This document shows, piece by piece, positions 60,063 through 64,000 of a stretch of DNA of 64,000 nt (its first letter is position 1; every line of letters begins with the position of its first letter). Under the pieces are notes generated by a model. That model searched no databases and was not told where the DNA came from. It saw only the letters and a program-made list of their open reading frames with translations. A program made the position numbers and the translations under genes. The stretch is from contig CAXXYD010000004.1 in assembly GCA_963675565.2 (NCBI GenBank), positions 1,302,001 to 1,366,000 of the forward strand, in the 5' to 3' direction. This DNA comes from JARRKU01 sp963675565 (GTDB lineage: Bacteria; Desulfobacterota; Desulfobacteria; Desulfobacterales; Desulfosarcinaceae).

Positions 60063-60761
60063 TTAGCCGTCGTGGCTGCCGGAAAGGCCGTTCAGGGCGG
60101 TTCGGGCTATACCGCCGACCACGTGGTCGGTGAGTCGCCCATCCATGTAAATGGTGATGATATCCGGATCATTGCACAGCGCATCCAGATGGTCGACAAG
60201 GGCTGGTGACTGCAGCGGTTGGGCGGCCCAGGCCGCCAGGCCGCGGTGGTTGGGATCGCCGGACTGCAGCCATGGAATCAGCAGGCTCGCACAAGGCCGG
60301 ATCATTTCGGGCTTTTGCCGGCCAAGGCGGCCCAAGGCCCACAGGACGCCCTGCTGCAGGACGGGATGTTCCAGATAATTGCCGTGGGGGTCGGCGTAGG
60401 AAATCAGCATGCAGCCGTACTCTGCGGCCATGCGGCCGCTTCGGGCCATGATGTCGCCCATGGCCTCCGGAGACCCCCAGCCAATGCCGCCGGACTCGTC
60501 GTTGAGGTTCCACAAAAACCGCCGCATGATGACCCTGGCCGACTCGGGCTGCTCATCGGCAAGCCTGGAAACCACGGCGCCCATGGCAGACACTGCCCGC
60601 CAGCGGACAAGGGGTTCGCCACTGTAAAGAAGCCCGAACAGGGGGTTGACGATCTGGCGGGCCGGAAAACGGAATAAGATAGAGATGGCACGATCCAGGT
60701 CTTCGGACCCCAGGATAGCCAGGACCTCTTTTTTCAACTTGCGGTGGGTTATGGTGCGCAC
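60063..60761 (-). CDS. DVU0298-family HEAT-like protein (GTG start)
   Basis: 232 residues if GTG 60761 is used (AAAGG 5 bases before); an ATG at 60812 would add 17 residues. Helical repeat pattern: KLKKEVLAILGSEDLDRAIS, RWRAVSAMGAVVSRLADEQ, GIGWGSPEAMGDIMARSGRM, QGVLWALGRLGR, HRGLAAWAAQPLQS. I recognise the DVU0298 family, found in sulfate reducers, function not established to my knowledge. Last gene of the minus-strand redox cluster. Confidence 0.75.
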   Translation of the reverse strand: MRTITHRKLKKEVLAILGSEDLDRAISILFRFPARQIVNPLFGLLYSGEPLVRWRAVSAMGAVVSRLADEQPESARVIMRRFLWNLNDESGGIGWGSPEAMGDIMARSGRMAAEYGCMLISYADPHGNYLEHPVLQQGVLWALGRLGRQKPEMIRPCASLLIPWLQSGDPNHRGLAAWAAQPLQSPALVDHLDALCNDPDIITIYMDGRLTDHVVGGIARTALNGLSGSHDG

Positions 60762-60858
60762 GTCGACCTTTGGACGGCACCAGGGAAATGGCCGATGCAT
60801 CGCGCCCGGCAACGTCGGTTGTTTCGCGCCGAATCTCTTCGGATTGCGAAATTTGGAA

Positions 60859-61206
60859 TCAGAAAGTAATGATGTCGTATCCCTGGTCTTTGTAGGCCGC
60901 CAAACTGGGATGGCCGCTCATATCGTCCAGAAGGGCCAGACCCTGTTCCCGGGCCGCCTCCAGGGTACCCATCTTCTGGGAGCAGGCCTTGCAGACGCCG
61001 GCCACCAGGCCGGCGGCCTTGGTTTTTTCCCACAGCTTGTGCAGGGGATGGTCCTCCCCGGCCAGGGGGGCGATCAACTGGGTGGCAGCGCCTTCCACAA
61101 CGATGCGGCAATCGTAGTCCCTGGCCTTCATGTCCAGGGCATTGAGCAATACGTGGATGAAACACATGGGGTCGCCGTTAAAAACGACCAGGACAGTTTT
61201 TTCCAT
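60859..61206 (-). CDS. DsrE-like protein
   Basis: 115 residues; GGAG near the ATG. VLVVFNGDPMCFIHVLLNAL and RIVVEGAATQLIAPL give the DsrE/F-like alpha-beta fold; VCKACSQKMGT has Cys79 and Cys82 (approximate), possibly sulfur-carrying. Proteins of this fold move sulfur or regulate it. Lies between ferredoxin and DVU0298 genes. Confidence 0.75.
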   Translation of the reverse strand: MEKTVLVVFNGDPMCFIHVLLNALDMKARDYDCRIVVEGAATQLIAPLAGEDHPLHKLWEKTKAAGLVAGVCKACSQKMGTLEAAREQGLALLDDMSGHPSLAAYKDQGYDIITF

Positions 61207-61292
61207 TCCGGATTTCTCCTTATCTTCCCTCGCCCGGTGCGCTTTTCTGCTCCCGGGACAGGCGGACCGGGTTTTCAGGGAACGGGTTGGAA

Positions 61293-61487
61293 TCAGTCCT
61301 GCTCCCAGGTAATGCAGTCTTCCGGACAGTATTTGATGGCTTCGTCCACCAGCTCGACCGGAAAAGCGTCAAGGTCGGCCACCTGAATGTAACCGGCATT
61401 TTCATTGTGCTCGAACACCTGGGGACAGACTTCCACGCAGCCCATGCACAAAGTGCAAAGGCCGATATTGACGACAGGCCGTTTCAT
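61293..61487 (-). CDS. Ferredoxin
   Basis: 64 residues. One [4Fe-4S] pattern CTLCMGCVEVCP plus the distal CP (KYCPEDC); the second set of Cys is near the C-terminus. It overlaps the flavodiiron gene stop by 4 bases, so they are translationally coupled; it could feed electrons to that enzyme. Confidence 0.9.
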   Translation of the reverse strand: MKRPVVNIGLCTLCMGCVEVCPQVFEHNENAGYIQVADLDAFPVELVDEAIKYCPEDCITWEQD

Positions 61488-62677
61488 TCAGGCACCTGTT
61501 CCTTGATGGCGCGGCCCACTGCCCGGCCGAGTTCAAAGCTGGCTTCCAGGGCATTGCCGTCCGGAATATACTGGTGGCGCACAGACTCGATGATATCGAA
61601 CTTCATGGCCTCCAGTTCCGCTGTGATCATTTTGGGCGCTTCACCGCTCCAGCCGTAGGAACCGAAGGCCGCACCGATCTTGTTCAGCGGCTTCAAACCC
61701 TTCATGTAGGTCATGAAATCGCTGATGGTGGGAAACAGATTATTGTTCAGGGTCGGGGATCCAACAATCACCGCTTTGGCATCCAGCACATCAGTCATGA
61801 TGTCGCTGCGATGCCACTTGCGCAGGTACATGGGACGAACGGCAATCCCTTCGGAGCTGAGGCCCGCGGCGATGGCATCGGCCATTTTCTCGGTGCTGTG
61901 CCACATGGTATCATACACCACCACCGCCTTGCGTTTGGCGGTCTGTTTGCTCCATTCCACATAGGCGTTGATGATTTTGCCGGGGTCCTTGCGCCAGATA
62001 ATGCCGTGGTCCGGACAGATCATGTCGAATTCAAGCCCCAGTTCGGCCACCTTGTCCATCAGCTTGAGGGTATGCGGTGCATAGAGCATGAGAATGTTGG
62101 CATAATACTTCTGGGCGTGCGGCATAATGGCCTCACCCACCACGTCGTCGAATTTTTCGAAACCGGCATAGTGCTGACCGAAGGCGTCGCTGGAAAAGAG
62201 TATTTTGTCTTCCTTGACATAGGTAAACATGTTGTCCGGCCAGTGCAGCATACGGGTTTCGAGGAAAGTCAGGGTGCGGCTGCCCAGACTCAGCTCTTCA
62301 CCTTCTTTGACGGCATGGTAATTCCACTGCTGGGAAAAATGCTTGGCCAGATTTTTGGCGCCCATTTTTGAGCAGTACAGCGGCTTGTCTTCACCGATGC
62401 GGTGCATGACGCGGGCCAGGCTGCCGGAATGATCCATCTCGGTATGGTTGCTGATCACAACGTCGATCTTGCGCGGATCGATAATTTCGGAAATATTGGC
62501 GATCAGCTGATCGGCAAAAGGCTTTTTGACCGTATCCACAAGCGCGATCTTGTCGTCCACAATCAGAAAGGCGTTGTAACTGGTCCCCAGCGGTGTGGAG
62601 TAGCCGTGAAAGTCATCGATGTTCCAGTCATTGACGCCGACATCGTAAATTCCTTTGGCAATCTGAATGGGTTTCAT
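61484..62677 (-). CDS. Flavodiiron protein (FprA/ROO type)
   Basis: 397 residues, normal size. Metallo-beta-lactamase-like diiron domain (1-about 250): NHTEMDHSGS holds H-x-E-x-D-H, and further ligands are in CPDHGIIWR. Flavodoxin domain (about 255-397): VVYDTMWHSTEKMADAIAAG, VGSPTLNNNLFP, and the glycine-rich GSYGWSGEAPKM. Reduces O2 to water or NO to N2O, taking electrons from rubredoxin. Operon with rubredoxin and ferredoxin; protects an anaerobe against oxygen. Confidence 0.93.
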   Translation of the reverse strand: MKPIQIAKGIYDVGVNDWNIDDFHGYSTPLGTSYNAFLIVDDKIALVDTVKKPFADQLIANISEIIDPRKIDVVISNHTEMDHSGSLARVMHRIGEDKPLYCSKMGAKNLAKHFSQQWNYHAVKEGEELSLGSRTLTFLETRMLHWPDNMFTYVKEDKILFSSDAFGQHYAGFEKFDDVVGEAIMPHAQKYYANILMLYAPHTLKLMDKVAELGLEFDMICPDHGIIWRKDPGKIINAYVEWSKQTAKRKAVVVYDTMWHSTEKMADAIAAGLSSEGIAVRPMYLRKWHRSDIMTDVLDAKAVIVGSPTLNNNLFPTISDFMTYMKGLKPLNKIGAAFGSYGWSGEAPKMITAELEAMKFDIIESVRHQYIPDGNALEASFELGRAVGRAIKEQVPE

Positions 62678-62868
62678 GTGTTTTCCCTCATCTTGGTATC
62701 TTTGGATTGACTGAATTCGTAAAATGTATCACCCGCCACAATTAAGAAGGCAAATCTTCTTCACTGAAGCGGATTATACCATTTCTATTCAGCGCATCAA
62801 GCACAATGCCCTTTCTGCATGTCGGTCTTACAGAAAAGGCATCGCGGCAAACGGATGTTTCAGGGTAG

Positions 62869-63027
62869 CTACTCTTTCTCGAAATCGTCTTTGGCGGCAC
62901 CGCACACCGGGCACTCCCAATCGTCCGGGACGTCCTCCCATTTTGTGCCTGGCGCAACGCCATTATCCGGATCACCTTGTTCTGGGTCGTAGACATAACC
63001 GCAAATCGTGCACACATAACGGTCCAT
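62869..63027 (-). CDS. Rubredoxin (52 residues)
   Basis: Starts at ATG 63027 with AAGGAGG about 10 bases upstream and ends at TAG. Sequence has the two Fe-binding pairs CTICGYVYD and CPVCGAAKDD, with VAPGTKWEDVPDDWECP, a complete rubredoxin of normal length. One Fe(Cys)4 centre; electron donor to the flavodiiron protein. It begins 29 bases after the flavodoxin-ArsC fusion ends and is followed by a 191-base gap before the flavodiiron gene. Confidence 0.93.
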   Translation of the reverse strand: MDRYVCTICGYVYDPEQGDPDNGVAPGTKWEDVPDDWECPVCGAAKDDFEKE

Positions 63028-63056
63028 AATAATGTATCCTCCTTGTGTTGGTTGAA

Positions 63057-64000
63057 CTATTGGTGTCTTTGCATGTTATCAATATACGTCTTGATCATGC
63101 CGTCGATTCGATCACGGACCTGGCGCATCAATTCCATATCCCGCCCTGCCGGATCGGGCAGGTCCCAGTCGATCCGTTCGGCCCCGGGAACGACGGGGCA
63201 TTGCTCGGCGCATCCCATGGTGATGATAGCGTCGGGCGTTTCCGCATTCACGGCTTCCTCGAGGGATGTCGTGGTTGAAAACCCCATGTCGATGCCTCTC
63301 TCCTGCATGGCCGCCACCATCAGCGGATTGACGTCCGCTGCGGGCGCGCTGCCGGCCGATCTCACGTCCAGCCGGTCTCCGGCATAAAACCGGGCAAAAG
63401 CTGCGGCCATCTGGCTTCGGCAGGCGTTTTCGCGGCAAGCGAACAACACCTTGCGACGACCGGCAAGTCCTTGCACCAGTTCATCGGCCGCCCGGGCCAC
63501 ATCGGCCTGCATGCCGGGATGCTCTAAAATGGCGCCCCGACCTTCCACCCCGCGAAATGTCAGGCTTCCGGCATATCGGGCCGCCAGGGCATCGTAAAAA
63601 TATTTGACGGTCAGGTGAAACCCGTCGAACAGCTGCTTGCCTTTGGTGGCGCCTACGGCCAGAAGAAATCCCCGGCGTGTTGTATGCCCCGGATCATTGA
63701 GCTTGAGCATGTAGCGGCGTGCCCACAAGGCCTGGCAGCGGTCGATGAGTGCCTTGAGTTGAGCACTCACATTATAAAAAAATACCGGTGAAGCCGCAAC
63801 GATAATGTCCGCCTGGCGCAGGAGGGCATATATTTCGCGGCCCATGTCGTCATCGATGGGACAGGTGCCTTTTTTTTCGCAGACGGTCAACTCCTTGCAA
63901 GGCTCGATATGGCGCTTGGAGACCTGAATGATCTGCGTGCGGGCACCGCGGTCGCCGAGCGCCGTCATGAATTCGGACAGCAGCAAATCGCTGTTGCCTT
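63057..64000 (-). CDS. Flavodoxin-ArsC (LMW-PTP-like) fusion (5' partial)
   Basis: The frame is open to the window edge (codons for GNSDLLLSEF before the first possible start), so the N-terminus is missing. N-terminal part (to about 190): NADPH-FMN-reductase or iron-sulfur flavoprotein fold, VAASPVFFYNVSAQLKALID, with Cys in CKELTVCEKKGTC. C-terminal part: ArsC of the LMW-PTP type, CRENACRSQ (CX5R loop) and ITMGCAEQCPVVPGAERIDW, then DLPDPAGRD. Arsenate reductase or tyrosine phosphatase activity is inferred. The fusion may supply reductant in one chain. First gene of the redox cluster. Confidence 0.8.
   Translation of the reverse strand, partial: GNSDLLLSEFMTALGDRGARTQIIQVSKRHIEPCKELTVCEKKGTCPIDDDMGREIYALLRQADIIVAASPVFFYNVSAQLKALIDRCQALWARRYMLKLNDPGHTTRRGFLLAVGATKGKQLFDGFHLTVKYFYDALAARYAGSLTFRGVEGRGAILEHPGMQADVARAADELVQGLAGRRKVLFACRENACRSQMAAAFARFYAGDRLDVRSAGSAPAADVNPLMVAAMQERGIDMGFSTTTSLEEAVNAETPDAIITMGCAEQCPVVPGAERIDWDLPDPAGRDMELMRQVRDRIDGMIKTYIDNMQRHQ

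Noticed and set aside
59854..60066. 70-codon frame overlapping the end of the OlsF-like gene
   Set aside because: Composition is unlike a protein, no ribosome site or domain; probably chance.

Overview
The window looks like chromosome from a Gram-negative, anaerobic, complete-oxidising bacterium, most probably a sulfate-reducing Desulfobacterota (Desulfosarcina-like Desulfobacterales). The evidence is gene content: butyrate/isobutyrate oxidation genes with a fused IcmF mutase, a flavodiiron-rubredoxin oxygen defence cluster, a DVU0298-type protein, many outer-membrane barrels and lipoproteins, and moderately high GC with long antisense shadow ORFs. The lineage is an inference. No phage, plasmid, insertion sequence, rRNA, tRNA or CRISPR array was seen.

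Layout. 1-7295 (+): a cyclic-nucleotide signalling operon with the end of a SulP-type permease carrying STAS and cNMP-binding domains, an RND/MMPL transporter fused to a cNMP-binding domain and a degenerate GGDEF, an HD phosphohydrolase with a PDE-like metal site, and a CHASE2 class III nucleotide cyclase. 7355-16485: a surface/lipoprotein region with a FecR-TPR-barrel fusion, a DUF5666 lipoprotein, a DUF6502 putative DNA-binding protein and a DUF4382 lipoprotein. Its intergenic regions carry three copies of the palindrome TTGGGA-N6-TCCCAA. 17149-22099 (+): a LolCDE-like ABC pair with a LolA-like protein, an outer-membrane barrel and an SDR. It is followed by a convergent sulfotransferase, a KAS III enzyme and a large lipoprotein.

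26953-43308: acyl-CoA catabolism. A minus-strand operon (acyl-CoA dehydrogenase, IcmF, thiolase, 3-hydroxyacyl-CoA dehydrogenase, XRE-cupin regulator, acyl-CoA dehydrogenase) and a plus-strand set (TetR, acyl-CoA dehydrogenase, enoyl-CoA hydratase, DRE-TIM lyase-like enzyme, XRE-cupin regulator, GalT/HIT-like protein) diverge from two TetR genes with near-consensus promoters and palindromic operators. Together they can take isobutyryl-CoA to butyryl-CoA, crotonyl-CoA, 3-hydroxybutyryl-CoA, acetoacetyl-CoA and acetyl-CoA.

43346-53410: FlgM-like protein, tandem Slp lipoproteins, an outer-membrane barrel, a zinc ribbon, a three-gene overlapping unit ending in Lnt that includes a receiver with Glu at the phosphorylation position, prfB with its programmed +1 frameshift, thiE, thiD and tatD. 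53442-57537 (-): RNA/cold-shock genes (DEAD helicase, RRM protein, CspA-like), a GAF protein and an orphan. 57980-59857: a PlsC-GNAT fusion resembling the ornithine-lipid synthase OlsF. 60063-64000 (-): redox defence (DVU0298 family, DsrE-like, ferredoxin, flavodiiron protein, a 52-residue rubredoxin, and a flavodoxin-ArsC fusion cut by the window end).
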